From: VXLM01 sp965242665
GTDB lineage: Bacteria > Chloroflexota > Dehalococcoidia > Lucifugimonadales > VXLM01
Length of the DNA: 64,000 nt
Assembly (NCBI GenBank): GCA_965242665.1
Contig: OZ251484.1
Location: 1,736,001-1,800,000, forward strand
Direction: 5' to 3'
Positions 42,071 through 52,346 of the stretch are shown here, piece by piece. The notes beneath the pieces are model-generated. The model ran no database searches, was not told the DNA's origin, and saw only the letters and a list, made by a program, of their open reading frames with translations. Made by a program: the position numbers and the translations under genes. How positions within the stretch are numbered: the first letter of the stretch is position 1; each line of letters starts with the position of its first letter.

Positions 42071-45000
42071 TTGAATACCCCCCCCAAGCCCTCCAAAGTC
42101 CTCGTCATCGGCTCCGGCCCGATAGTCATCGGGCAGGCGGCGGAGTTCGACTACGCCGGCGCGCAGGCGTGCAAGGCGCTCCGCGAGGAGGGCGTCACCA
42201 CCGTACTGGTCAACTCCAACCCTGCGACGATCATGACCGACGAGGACATCGCGGACGTGGTGTACATCGAGCCGTTGACCGTGGATGTGGTGGAGCGAAT
42301 CATCGCGCGCGAACGCCCAGACGGTCTGCTGCCGACGCTCGGCGGACAAACCGGACTCAACCTCGCCGTCGCGCTGGCTGATGCCGGGGTGCTGGACGCA
42401 TACGACCTTCGTCTGTTGGGCACTCCGCTCGACTCCATTCGCAAAGCCGAAGACCGCGACCTGTTCCGCCAGCTGCTCTTGGAGATCGGCGAACCTGTTC
42501 CCCCCAGCGACACCGCCGCCAATATGGATGAGGCCGTCGCGGTCAAGAATGCGCTCGGGCTGCCGCTCGTCGTGCGTCCGGCGTACACGCTCGGCGGCAC
42601 AGGCGGCGGCATCGCCAACACCGACGACGAGTTCGACCGCATCGTCGCATCCGGCCTGGCGGCCAGTCCGATTCACCAAGTGCTGTTGGAGAAATCGCTC
42701 GTCGGTTGGAAGGAAATCGAGTACGAGGTCATGCGGGACGGCGCAGGCAACTGCATCACCGTCTGCAACATGGAGAACATCGACCCGATGGGCGCGCACA
42801 CCGGCGACAGCATCGTCGTCGCGCCAAGCCAGACACTCTCGGACAAAGAGTACCAGATGCTGCGCTCCGCCGGACTGCGGATCATCCGGACGTTGGGCAT
42901 CGAAGGCGGCTGCAACATTCAATTCGCCCTGGAACCGGGAGACGTCGTCGCGGCGTCCCTCCCTGGGGGAGGTCGTCTGGACGCACCGTACTACGTCATC
43001 GAGGTCAACCCGCGGGTTAGCCGCAGCTCCGCCTTGGCCAGCAAGGCCACCGGATACCCCATCGCGCGCGTGGCCGCGAAGATCGCCACTGGCAAGCGCC
43101 TCGACGAGATACCAAATGCGGTCACGCAACGGACCGTCGCGGCGTTCGAGCCAGCCTTGGACTACTGCGTCGTCAAGATCCCGCGGTGGCCGTTCGATAA
43201 GTTCCCCAGCGGAGACCGCACCGTAACAACCCAGATGAAGGCCACCGGGGAAGTGATGGCGATAGATCGTTCGTTTGAGGCGGCGTTTCAAAAAGCCGTC
43301 CGATCCCTCGAAATCACCGGACGATCCATCCTGTGGGAGTCTCCCGCCTGGAACGACGCGCTTGCCCGCATGCAGGAAGAGCGGAAAGATCCATTCGACT
43401 GGGAAGGACAGACGCTAGGAATTGGGTTGCCGCTCCATCCCAATGACGAACGACTCTGGGCGTTGTTGTTCGCGCTGCGCCGCGGTGCAGCGCCAGAGTC
43501 GCTCTCTCGGATTACGGGCATCGATCCCTGGTTCACGCGCGCGTTCGAGAATATCACCGCAATGGAGAGACGCCTGCTCGACGAGACGTTGACGCGCGAT
43601 CTCCTCTGGCAGGCCAAGCGCCTCGGCTTCGGCGACGAACACATCGGGACGTTGACCGACCGCAAGCACGAACAAATCCGTTCTCTCCGTCATCAGTGGG
43701 ATATCCGGCCAGTCTACAAGATGGTCGATACTTGCGCGGCCGAGTTCGAGGCTCAGACACCGTATTTCTATAGCTCCTACGAGCAGGAAAACGAGGCCGA
43801 GCCAATCCTCGGCTCCAAAGCAGTCGTCGTCGGAAGCGGCCCAATCCGCATCGGACAGGGAATCGAGTTCGACTACTGCTCGGTGCATACTGCGTGGGCG
43901 CTGCAGCGCGAAGGAATTCGCAGCATCCTCATCAACTCCAACCCGGAGACGGTATCGACTGACTTCGACACGAGCGACCGGCTCTACTTCGAGCCGCTCG
44001 ACGAGGAGAGCGTCCGCGACGTCATCGAGAACGAGGTCGCCGACCCTTCCATTCACGGCTCTTCCGAGAGAGGCGGCGGGCCGGAAGAGAGGACGAACCC
44101 TTTTGACGAGTACGCGCCGCCCCCGACGGTCGTGCAATTTGGAGGACAAACGGCTCTCAATCTCTCCCAGTCGCTCGACCGGGCAAAGCTGCCGATACTG
44201 GGGTCGACCGCTGGATCCATCGACACCGCATCCGATAGGCATCTCTTCGAGGAGTTTCTCGCGCGAATCGGGATACCAAATCCCCCAGGCGCGGCCGTCT
44301 CGACCGTAGAACAAGCCCTCGTAGTCGCGCAGGAGATTGGCTATCCCGTCCTCGTGCGCCCGTCCTACGTGCTCGGCGGACGCGCGATGGAGATCGTCCA
44401 AAACGCCACGGAGCTCGTGAAATTCTGGTCGGATGCAGTATTGGCTGCGGCGGGCCGCCGGGTTCTCATCGACAAGTATTTCGAGGGGAGGGAAGTCGAG
44501 GTCGACGCCGTCTGCGACGGCAAGACGGTCTTGGTGCCGGGCATCATGGAACACGTCGAGCGCGCAGGCGTGCACAGCGGAGACTCCACTGCGATCTATC
44601 CCGGACTTACACTCTCCAACAATGAGGTCGAAACGATCGTCGATTATACCCGGCGCATCGGACTGGCTTTGGAGGTGCGCGGCCTGATGAATATTCAATA
44701 CGTCGTCGTGGGCGGGGACGCGTACCGAACGCCAATTCGCCCGTCTCCCGCCAACGACGCCCGAGACGATCGGCCCCTATCCTCTTCGGATGCGCCGCGC
44801 ACGCATGGTGCGCCCAGTACGCAGGTCTACGTGATCGAGGTCAACCCGCGCTCCAGCCGTACCATTCCCTTCATATCGAAGGTAACCGGCGTGCCAATGG
44901 TGCGTTTGGCGGTTAACGCCATGACCGGCGTGACGCTCGAGGAGCAGGGCTACCAAGGCGGACTCTGGAAACGGCAGAAGCTCGTCGCAGTCAAGGCCCC

Positions 45001-45547
45001 GGTGTTTTCGATGTCCAATCTCGCAGGCGTCGACTCCTATCTTGGGCCTGAGATGAAGTCTACCGGCGAGGTAATGGGCATTGACACAGAATTCAGACCT
45101 GCGCTAACGAAGGCGCTCATGGCATCTGGGATGATGCTCCCGGCTACTGGCGCCATTCTCCTGAGCATCGCGGACCGCCACAAGGCGGATGCGGTCTCCA
45201 TGGTCAAGAACCTCGTCGAGCAGGAGTACACGTTCTACGCGACGAACGGCACTGCGGCCATGATTCGGGCCATGGAAATCGACGTGACGACTGTGCCAAA
45301 GGCGCACGAACAAGGACACCCGAACACCGTGGATGTCATCGCCAGCGGAACTGTGCAAGCCGCGGTCAATACCGTCACCGGCGACCGAGCGACCCTGGAG
45401 GACGGGTTCGAGATACGCCGCGCGGCGGCCGAGTCGCGCATCCCCTGCTTCACGTCCCTCGATACCGCCCGGGCGGCTATAGAGAGTCTGGCGGCAGGCC
45501 AGGGCAGCTATAGCGTCAAACCTCTTGCGGAGTATCGGAGTGTCTAG
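42071..45547 (+). CDS. carB: Carbamoyl-phosphate synthase large chain
   Basis: 1158 residues from TTG; no better start exists. Two homologous ATP-grasp halves (VLVIGSGPIVIGQAAEFDY and VVVGSGPIRIGQGIEFDYC), an oligomerisation region between them and a C-terminal allosteric MGS-like domain (GTAAMIRAMEIDV...). It is about 80 residues longer than typical CarB (about 1070). Extra low-complexity segments appear at equivalent beta-hairpins before VIEVNPR in both halves, and a third (HGSSERGGGPEERTN) before the VQFGGQT loop. carA is not adjacent. It supplies carbamoyl phosphate for pyrimidines and arginine. Confidence 0.95.
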   Translation: MNTPPKPSKVLVIGSGPIVIGQAAEFDYAGAQACKALREEGVTTVLVNSNPATIMTDEDIADVVYIEPLTVDVVERIIARERPDGLLPTLGGQTGLNLAVALADAGVLDAYDLRLLGTPLDSIRKAEDRDLFRQLLLEIGEPVPPSDTAANMDEAVAVKNALGLPLVVRPAYTLGGTGGGIANTDDEFDRIVASGLAASPIHQVLLEKSLVGWKEIEYEVMRDGAGNCITVCNMENIDPMGAHTGDSIVVAPSQTLSDKEYQMLRSAGLRIIRTLGIEGGCNIQFALEPGDVVAASLPGGGRLDAPYYVIEVNPRVSRSSALASKATGYPIARVAAKIATGKRLDEIPNAVTQRTVAAFEPALDYCVVKIPRWPFDKFPSGDRTVTTQMKATGEVMAIDRSFEAAFQKAVRSLEITGRSILWESPAWNDALARMQEERKDPFDWEGQTLGIGLPLHPNDERLWALLFALRRGAAPESLSRITGIDPWFTRAFENITAMERRLLDETLTRDLLWQAKRLGFGDEHIGTLTDRKHEQIRSLRHQWDIRPVYKMVDTCAAEFEAQTPYFYSSYEQENEAEPILGSKAVVVGSGPIRIGQGIEFDYCSVHTAWALQREGIRSILINSNPETVSTDFDTSDRLYFEPLDEESVRDVIENEVADPSIHGSSERGGGPEERTNPFDEYAPPPTVVQFGGQTALNLSQSLDRAKLPILGSTAGSIDTASDRHLFEEFLARIGIPNPPGAAVSTVEQALVVAQEIGYPVLVRPSYVLGGRAMEIVQNATELVKFWSDAVLAAAGRRVLIDKYFEGREVEVDAVCDGKTVLVPGIMEHVERAGVHSGDSTAIYPGLTLSNNEVETIVDYTRRIGLALEVRGLMNIQYVVVGGDAYRTPIRPSPANDARDDRPLSSSDAPRTHGAPSTQVYVIEVNPRSSRTIPFISKVTGVPMVRLAVNAMTGVTLEEQGYQGGLWKRQKLVAVKAPVFSMSNLAGVDSYLGPEMKSTGEVMGIDTEFRPALTKALMASGMMLPATGAILLSIADRHKADAVSMVKNLVEQEYTFYATNGTAAMIRAMEIDVTTVPKAHEQGHPNTVDVIASGTVQAAVNTVTGDRATLEDGFEIRRAAAESRIPCFTSLDTARAAIESLAAGQGSYSVKPLAEYRSV

Positions 45548-45614
45548 CCGCTCGATGCAACCGCCGCCCGCGCTCGACGGTGGACGCGGAGAGAGAATAG
45601 CAGAGGCGTCCTTC

Positions 45615-46427
45615 ATGGGTCGATTCGATGGGAAATCTGTCATAGTCACCGGAGCCGGACAGGGAGCCGGACGGAAGGCGTGCATCCTGATGGCGCGTGA
45701 GGGGGCGTCCGTTCTCGTCGTCGACGATGACGCGGCGGCGGCCGAATCGTCTTTGGCAGCCATCCATGGGTACAGGGGCGCGGGGCTCATGCACTGCGCG
45801 GACGTTTCGACGGCCGACGGCGCGGAGGGTGTGGTGGCGCGATCCGTCGAGGAGTACGGGGGCTTGGATATCCTCGTGAACGCCCGCATGGCCGCGCAAG
45901 ACCTGCCCATCCTGAATATGACATCCCTCGACTTCGACGCAACCGTCCGCCACAACCTCAAAGGCGCGTTCATGCCCACTCGATCCGCCAGCGTGCAATT
46001 CCGGCAGCAGCGCAGCGGACGGATCGTCTCCATTACCTCGGATGCCGGACGAGGCTCTGCAGGGCAAGCCGGCTTGGCCGCAGCCTCGGAAGGGATCATA
46101 GGAATGACCAGAACCGCAGCAAGAGACCTCGGCAGGTACGGCGTCACATGCAACGTAATCGCGGTATCGGACGGTGGAAGCCGCACATCGGAGAGCGCGG
46201 CCTCATTGGCTGCCGTACTCTGCCTCGACGCCGCATCGCACGTCAACGGCATCGCCTTCGGAGTCGACGATGCGCACGCGTGGACATATTCCAACCCTGC
46301 AATCCTGCGAAGCTTTCACACGTGGGGGGGCTTCACCATGGACGAAATGGACAACCTATTCCCCACCCTCATCCACGGGGACGAAACGGCTGCATCGCAT
46401 CGGACGTTGCGGATATCGTCTCCTTGA
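45615..46427 (+). CDS. SDR-fold protein lacking the catalytic Tyr and Lys
   Basis: 270 residues from ATG 45615. The Rossmann start VIVTGAGQGAGRKACILMA and D-D pair are normal, but where SDR enzymes have NAG it has NARMA, and where they have YxxxK (next to SITSDAG) it reads LAAASEGIIGMTR. The catalytic Tyr and Lys are therefore missing while the fold is kept. Its C-terminal extension (WTYSNPAIL...FTMDEMDNLFP) matches that of the following, intact SDR, so the two are paralogues and may form a heteromer. Confidence 0.8.
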   Translation: MGRFDGKSVIVTGAGQGAGRKACILMAREGASVLVVDDDAAAAESSLAAIHGYRGAGLMHCADVSTADGAEGVVARSVEEYGGLDILVNARMAAQDLPILNMTSLDFDATVRHNLKGAFMPTRSASVQFRQQRSGRIVSITSDAGRGSAGQAGLAAASEGIIGMTRTAARDLGRYGVTCNVIAVSDGGSRTSESAASLAAVLCLDAASHVNGIAFGVDDAHAWTYSNPAILRSFHTWGGFTMDEMDNLFPTLIHGDETAASHRTLRISSP

Positions 46428-46490
46428 AGCAAAATGAACATACCCGGGCGGGTTGCGCGCCGTCCAAGGCCCGCGGCCAAGTTCAAGGCC

Positions 46491-46583
46491 GCGATCCAAG
46501 GCGGCAAGAAGTTCAAGCGCCGCGATCCAAGGCGGCAAGAAGTTCAAGCGCCGCGATCCAAGGCGGCAAGAAGTTCAAGCGCC
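46491..46583. repeat. Three tandem 31-bp repeats
   Basis: Identical units start at 46491, 46522 and 46553 (GCGATCCAAGGCGGCAAGAA and eleven more bases). A period of 31 is not a multiple of three, and the block lies between the two SDR genes, so it is non-coding. A partly matching copy precedes at about 46478. Confidence 0.9.
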
Positions 46584-46622
46584 GCCGGATACTGAAGGAG
46601 AGCGTTCTCGCTTGCAAGCGCT

Positions 46623-47564
46623 ATGAGGAAGAGATTCACAGGACGCGTGGCGGTCGTAACCGGCGCCGGACGCGGCATAGGCAGAGGCGTAGCCAAACTT
46701 CTCGCGGAGGAAGGAGCGTCCGTCGTGGTCAACGACCTTGGCAGCCAGGTCGACGGCTCCGAATCGTCCGTTGCGCCTGCGGACGTCGTCGTGTCCGAGA
46801 TCAAGGAGAACGGCGGGCAGGCCGCGGCCAGTTACGAATCTGTCGCGGAGTTCGATTCCGCATCGGAGATCGTTCGGACGGCCATCGACGAGTTCGGTCG
46901 GCTCGACATCCTCGTCAACGCGGCGGGAATCCTCCGCGACCGCATGATCTTCAACATGACCGAACAGGAATGGGACGAGGTCGTCCGCGTGCATCTGTAC
47001 GGCACGTTCCACATGGTGCGTCATGCGGCCCCGCACATGGTCGACCAACAGTACGGGCGCATCGTCCTGTTCTCATCGATCTCCGCGCTCGGATCGCCCG
47101 GGCAGGCCAACTACTCGGCGGCCAAGGAGGGTATCGTCGGCCTGTCCCGCGCCGCAGCGAACGAGCTGGCGGAGCACGGAATAACCGTCAACGCCGTATA
47201 CCCAGGCGGGCAAACGCGAATGGTCGAGTCGATTCCCGACAGCGCGCGCGCGTGGCTGCGCGAGCAAGCGGTCAAACGGCCTGGCAGCTATCCCGTGGCA
47301 GACCTCGTAGCAGGACCCGAGCCGGAAGAGGCGCTCGTCCCCGAAAGCAACGCCCCCAAGATCGTATATCTCTGCTCCGAGGCCGCAGCCGACGTCACAG
47401 GCCAAGTTATCGGGACGCATGGTTGGACAACTTCACTCTACTCTCCGCGCCAGCCAACGCGGATCATCCACACCGACGGCGCGTGGACGCTAGACGAACT
47501 CGAACGACTCGCGCCCATATCCCTGACCGCAGGCCTCGGAAACCCTGCTCCGCCCGCGGATTAG
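46623..47564 (+). CDS. Short-chain dehydrogenase/reductase, intact
   Basis: 313 residues. VAVVTGAGRGIGRGVAKLLA binds NAD(P); DILVNAAGIL, the catalytic Ser in FSSISALG and YSAAKEGIVGLSR (YxxxK) are all present. The long loop and the C-terminal extension resemble the hydroxyacyl-CoA dehydrogenase part of multifunctional enzyme type 2. Substrate unknown. It follows its catalytically deficient paralogue after 195 bp that include the 31-bp repeats. Confidence 0.88.
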   Translation: MRKRFTGRVAVVTGAGRGIGRGVAKLLAEEGASVVVNDLGSQVDGSESSVAPADVVVSEIKENGGQAAASYESVAEFDSASEIVRTAIDEFGRLDILVNAAGILRDRMIFNMTEQEWDEVVRVHLYGTFHMVRHAAPHMVDQQYGRIVLFSSISALGSPGQANYSAAKEGIVGLSRAAANELAEHGITVNAVYPGGQTRMVESIPDSARAWLREQAVKRPGSYPVADLVAGPEPEEALVPESNAPKIVYLCSEAAADVTGQVIGTHGWTTSLYSPRQPTRIIHTDGAWTLDELERLAPISLTAGLGNPAPPAD

Positions 47565-47603
47565 ACCGCGCGGGCCGCTTCCAAGCGACAGAAGGTGCGT
47601 GAA

Positions 47604-48509
47604 ATGACATTGCTTCCAGAGGGCGCAAGCGTTACACCGTTCGAGAAGAAGATAGACGCGATGAACGCGAATGCGCCGTCCAAGAGTTGGTACGACCGCG
47701 CCGTGAGCGTCCTCAGGGGAGGGGACGGCGGCGAACATGGGGTGATCCTCTACGGATTGGTCCTCCAACTCTCCGCATCCAGTCATCCATTGGTCGTCTT
47801 GGATATAGGCACTGCGAGAGGCTTCTCCGCCATGGCGGCGGCTCGCGCCATGTTGGACGCAAACAGAGAAGGACGCGTCTACAGCGTGGACATAATCGAC
47901 CACCACGAATCACGGATCTGGCACGTGGACAAGCAGGAAGCGGACGAGCCGCTGTCTGGAATCGAAATGTCGCGATCGGAAATCTGGGAGCGGTGGTTTC
48001 CGGACGAGTCCGACAGGGTCGTGCCCATCAACGACAGGTCGTCGGAAGTCTTGAGGGATTGGCGGCACGGGCCTATCGACCTCGCGTTCATTGACGGCAG
48101 CCACACCTATGACAGCGTGAAGCGAGATCTGTCGTCGCTGGATTCTACGATGCGGCTCGGGGGCGCCATCGTTCTCGACGATTACCATTCTGGTATGAGC
48201 GCCGCCCGAATCCGATCCCGTCCAATCAACCTCATGGCCTGGGCGTTGGGAAAGATCCTCCCTCCGATGCGTCGGCTGTCGCCCAGCCTGGGCGAAAGCA
48301 ACGAATATGTGGTCGTCCGGCGAAGGTTCTCCGGCATATGGCAGGCCGTCAGCGAGTTCATCGAAGAGCGCAGAGGCCGATGGGACGTCGAGATCGTATC
48401 CATGCCCTCACGCGGAGACTACCAAGGCGGCGATTACTCCTTGGCCGTTCTTACGCTGAGGGGATCCGAAAGTCCGTCCGATCGACAAGCGCATCCAGTG
48501 GCTGGATAG
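47604..48509 (+). CDS. Class I SAM-dependent methyltransferase (Methyltransf_24-like)
   Basis: 301 residues from ATG 47604; a GTG at 47595 is possible. VVLDIGTARGFSAMAAARAM is the SAM-binding motif I; FIDGSHTYDSVKRDLSSL and LGGAIVLDDYHSGM match the Methyltransf_24/cephalosporin-hydroxylase-like group. The C-terminal part (GKILPPMRRLSPS onward) is not recognised. Its end lies 34 bp from the convergent P-loop gene. Confidence 0.8.
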   Translation: MTLLPEGASVTPFEKKIDAMNANAPSKSWYDRAVSVLRGGDGGEHGVILYGLVLQLSASSHPLVVLDIGTARGFSAMAAARAMLDANREGRVYSVDIIDHHESRIWHVDKQEADEPLSGIEMSRSEIWERWFPDESDRVVPINDRSSEVLRDWRHGPIDLAFIDGSHTYDSVKRDLSSLDSTMRLGGAIVLDDYHSGMSAARIRSRPINLMAWALGKILPPMRRLSPSLGESNEYVVVRRRFSGIWQAVSEFIEERRGRWDVEIVSMPSRGDYQGGDYSLAVLTLRGSESPSDRQAHPVAG

Positions 48510-48543
48510 GGACGTGCAGCGTCTGCGGGGGTTCGCTGCGCCC

Positions 48544-49185
48544 TCAAGCTGGGCCGCGGGGCGGATGGACGGAGTCGAGGAAGATGAGGTCGCGCGCGTC
48601 GAGCTGCGGGCGCACCGCTTCCAGGAATGCGTCGAGTATCGTCGCCGGTGTCATGTCGGTCGTATCGAAGTCGACCTTTTGGCGGATGTAGGAGTTGGCG
48701 TACTCCGCTGCAAACTCCGCCATGACGTCCTCGATCTCGTCGGACTCGACCAGCTGATACGGGTGCGGATCCTCCATCATGCGCCGGCGGATCACCTCCG
48801 GATCGCAGGTCATGTGAACGAGGATGCAGTTGCCGGGCATCTTGTGTTCCAACCATCGATGGTAGGTCACCTCATGTCCGGGGTGGTAGTACCGCGGCCC
48901 AAATATCTTCTCTTCGATGTGGAAGCCTCCGAAGATGCAATCGTTGTACCGCTCCAGTATTTCGAGGTGGTAATAGATCACCATCCGTTGGAAGCGCTCC
49001 TTGAGCACTGGGGACATGTTCCACATCATCTGTTGGTCTCGTTCGTCCAAGTGGTGGTAGTCGGGAATCGTAAAGTCGCCATCGTCCATGTGGAACTTCT
49101 TGCCTACGTCCATGCCCCAATCGCGCAGGGCATTGGCGAGCGTGGTCTTGCCCACGTATTCGGCGCCGATCAAGATGAGTCGCAT
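48544..49185 (-). CDS. P-loop kinase-like protein C, intact Walker A
   Basis: 213 residues. MRLILIGAEYVGKTTLANAL has the complete P-loop (GxxxxGKT), unlike its paralogues at 38126 and 38862, to which it aligns throughout (YYHLEILERYNDCIFGGFHIE; CILVHMTCDPEVIRRRM; FDTTDMTPATI). It may be the ancestral, ATP-binding form. No substrate is evident. It sits between a methyltransferase gene and glycosyltransferase copy 3. Confidence 0.75.
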   Translation of the reverse strand: MRLILIGAEYVGKTTLANALRDWGMDVGKKFHMDDGDFTIPDYHHLDERDQQMMWNMSPVLKERFQRMVIYYHLEILERYNDCIFGGFHIEEKIFGPRYYHPGHEVTYHRWLEHKMPGNCILVHMTCDPEVIRRRMMEDPHPYQLVESDEIEDVMAEFAAEYANSYIRQKVDFDTTDMTPATILDAFLEAVRPQLDARDLIFLDSVHPPRGPA

Positions 49186-49354
49186 GAGAACCCCCTTCCG
49201 GGTGCGCGGTGTCCGAGTTGCTATGATTCTACCATCTTTCGGCGTCCGTGCGGCTGGGAATGCCAGGAGCTCGCCGTTGCGCGTTGCGCGGGATGCCAGC
49301 GTCTCATGCAGTCGGTATAGTATAATGCGCTATTGATCTGTCCCCTTCCTTCAT

Positions 49355-51761
49355 ATGTGTCTCCCGAGCATGACCCCATTTGACAGAATCGCGCGCGCGA
49401 TGCGGTCGGCGTGGCTTCCCCTCGCCCTGCTCCTGCTCGCACTCTCGACGGTCTTCGTCTTCGGCGGCGACCGAGGGTACTTCTACCGACCAGCAGGCTA
49501 TCACAACGCGCTGTCCTCGCATCACCTGGCGATAGCCGTGAACGTCTCTCCAGAGCACGGCTTCCAGCGGTTCCATAATGGGTGGTTCAAAGACGAGGAC
49601 GGCGTCGTCCGTTACGCACCGTACAACCGCTTCCCGCCGGGCGGCTACGCAGCCATGAAGGCGGCCACCCTCCTAGCCTCCGATAACCCGTCCGCCAAAC
49701 TCTACGCCGCCAGAATCCTCATACTGCTGTTCTTCACCGCTATAGCAGTCCTCGCGTATCTCTCGCTCAGCCGCCTCACATCCAACCGATGGGTCGCACT
49801 CACTGCGACGCTGCTAGCGTTCTCGTCGTACTATCTGCTCTACTTCAACGACATGACAGCCAACGAAGGGATGCCCGACCTCTTCGGAGTGATGTTGACC
49901 TTCCACGGTATGGTCGTCTTCGTACAGGAAGGCCGCTTCCGCCAGCTGCTCGTCAAGGTGTGCATTGCGCTGTTGCTGGGATGGCACGTCTACGCCCTGC
50001 TGCTGCCGTTCGTCATATTCGGGCTTGCGAGCGACCTGTTGCGGGCGCGTTCTGCCTCCGCAACTTCTACCCCCCCCCCGTCATTATGTCAAGTTAGAAC
50101 GCGCGGCGTCCGCACTGTTTCGCAGCCGCTACTTGTTGCTGGGTGCAGTTGCGCTGGTGTTCGGCCTGGCCATCCTCACCTTCAACTTCACCATGGAGTA
50201 CGTTGCGTTGGACGGCGAGACGCCGCTCACAGAACTGCCGTCCGCCCAGTCCATACTGAAGCGCTTCGGAGTTGGCGGAATCGGACGGTCCGACCCCGCC
50301 ACAGGCTGGCGCCCCTTCCTAGAAGAACAGTCTCGCACCACCCTCAGAATGTTCATCCCCTACTCCCTGCTTGGCTCCCTGAAGTATTACGGCACTGTGA
50401 CCGAAAGCCCAACGTGGTTATCGAACCGCCTCGCCGTCGCCCTCGGAATCGCCCTCTCCGCCGTGTGTCTCATCGGCTCGCTATTCGTCCGGCCGAGAAT
50501 CCTGTTCGTTACCCTGGGATCGTTCGGATTCGTCTGGGCCCTGCCAATGCGCCACTATACCGCACTCCATGAATCCGAGAGCATCTACTATATTGGCCTC
50601 CCATTGGTCTTTTTCACCATCGTCCTGCTCTTGGCGAGGCGGCTGACCAATCGAGACGGCGTCATCGCAGCAGCGTCCGCTGCCACACTACTGCTCTTCG
50701 TAGTATCCAGCTTCCAGATGAGCCGCGTCGGGTACAACGTAGAGACGGATCCAGCAGCGAAGACCGCGGTGCAGGACCTCCTCGCCATGCGAGAGCTGAC
50801 TGCGGGAGAAATCGTCATCGTCCCCCGCATCGACGACGACGGATGGTTCTCCGAATCCGCGCGCTATGCGTTGGGCTACTATCTCAAGAGCCTCGTCAAT
50901 TACCGCATCCTTTCCCTCACCACCCCTCAAGGATTCATCGTCATGCACGAACGCATCGACTCGGATGCACTGCTCACTCCCCAAAACCAGTACCTCTTCC
51001 TCTATGATGCGCACAGTCTGACCGCGAGTCTGACCGCATCGTATCGCTCAGAGTATCCATCGGTCGCATCCAGCGAGCCCCTGGCGCGCAAGGATTTCGA
51101 CGTGTATCTCGAGGACAAGACGATGTACTACCTCAAAGAACCCTGCGAACCCGATGACACCAAGGCATCCTTCTTCCTGCACGTCTTCCCTACGGACTTC
51201 GACGATCTGCCCTACCCCCGAAGGGAGCACAGATTCGACAACCTCGACTTTGGCTTCAACGAGCGCGGCGTGATGTTCGACGGCAAATGTATGGCCAGAG
51301 TCGGTCTCCCGCAGTACGACATCGCAGGGATTCGCATAGGTCGAGTCCGCGGCGATGGAACGGAGGTTTGGAGTACAGCGCATGTCATTCAAGGGCCCAG
51401 ACTCATCTCCGAGTACCAAACGATCGTTTCTCGCGAGCCTATCGCGCGCGCTGAGTTCGACCTGTACATCGACGGAGGCAATCTGTATTACGTCAAGGAG
51501 CCGTGCACAGCCGAGGATACGCAGGCGGGCTTCTTCCTGCACGTCGTCCCTAAAGATGAAGACGATCTTCCGGACGCCCGCAGGGAGCATGGGTTCGACA
51601 ATCTCGACTTTGGCTTCGACGTGCGCGGCGTGGTATTCGACGGCAAGTGCCTAGCCGGCGTCGACCTTCCGCAGTACGCCATTGCGCGAATCGTCACCGG
51701 GCAGTTCGACGGCGCAGACCGCATTTGGCAGGCCGAGTTCGCCCCGGACGCGCGGGAGTGA
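49355..51761 (+). CDS. GT-C-like membrane glycosyltransferase, copy 3, split by a C10 tract
   Basis: Same build as copies 1 and 2 but more divergent. The N-half (ATG 49355 or 49370) has FQRFHNGWFKDEDG, YNRFPPGGYAAM and NDMTANEGMPDLFG. After the tract at 50070-50079 the frame changes to HYVKLERAASALF and continues to two C-terminal 117-residue-type repeats (FDVYLEDKTMYYLKEPC; FDLYIDGGNLYYVKEPC). Ten C leave the halves one base out of frame; 9 or 12 would join them. Apart from the tract, both halves are intact. Upstream DNA is unrelated to copies 1 and 2, but downstream DNA resembles that after copy 2. Confidence 0.7.
50070..50079. repeat. Homopolymer C10
   Basis: Ten consecutive C at the same codon position as the 22- and 29-base tracts of copies 1 and 2. 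At this length the sequencing error risk is small, so the frame break here is more trustworthy. Confidence 0.9.
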
Positions 51762-51782
51762 CGGATCGTCGGACGAGGGCCG

Positions 51783-51935
51783 CCAGATTCCCGCCTTCGC
51801 GGGAATGACGTAGGTGGGTGCGGGAATGGCGGGATGGTGCGGGAACGACGGGATGGTGCGGGAATGATGGGATGGGTGCGGGAATGACACGGCAGGCAGA
51901 TTTCCGATGCAGTAAGTGGATTTCCGATGTGGCGG
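51783..51935. repeat. REP-like palindrome and short repeats after glycosyltransferase copy 3
   Basis: The palindrome GATTCCCGCCTTCGCGGGAA at about 51786 is followed by GATGGTGCGGGAA-type units (about 51832, 51852) and the inverted counterpart of the ATCGGAAATCC sequence found after copy 2. The remaining bases to about 52117 show no gene. Confidence 0.8.
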
Positions 51936-52117
51936 CAGAGCATGTCAATAGAGGGACGATACGCATCTAGCGCTGGGCGGGTGACATGGAGTATGATAGG
52001 AGGCAGGTCGCGCTAGGCGGGGAATTGGCGGCTCCCTGTACTCGCAAATCCGCCATAGCGAGGCTGATTCCTCTCTCGAGGTCGAAGTCTTCGGCGTTTG
52101 GCCCTGGCCAAGGAAGT

Positions 52118-52222
52118 GTTGACGGCTGGGTCCCGCGCGGCGGAAGCCTGTGAAACCCCGTCAGGTCCGGAAGGAAGCAGCGGTAAGCAGGGATCTTCCG
52201 GGCGCCGTGGGAGTGCCTAGTC
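52118..52222 (+). ncRNA. ffs: Signal recognition particle RNA (small, 4.5S-type)
   Basis: The universal SRP core GTCAGGTCCGGAAGGAAGCA lies at 52160-52179, in the tip loop that binds Ffh. The flanks pair: CCCGCGCGGCGGAAG (from about 52132) with CTTCCGGGCGCCGTGGG (from about 52195), giving the usual long hairpin of about 100 bases. Ends are estimated from the pairing. Its protein partner Ffh is encoded at 5163-6497. Confidence 0.92.
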
Positions 52223-52346
52223 TGAGCTTGCACCAGACGCCGCGGCGGGGATGGAGATCGACAGGAGGTGCGCGACCACCCCTTTGGGCAAAGATGCTTG
52301 GAAGGGTTTCCGATGCGGACTGCTACTGCATAGGTAGAAAGCCGAG

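Noticed and set aside
42078..42085. C8 run right after the carB start as a phase-variation tract
   Set aside because: Eight bases is short, carB is a housekeeping gene, and the gene is in frame as given.
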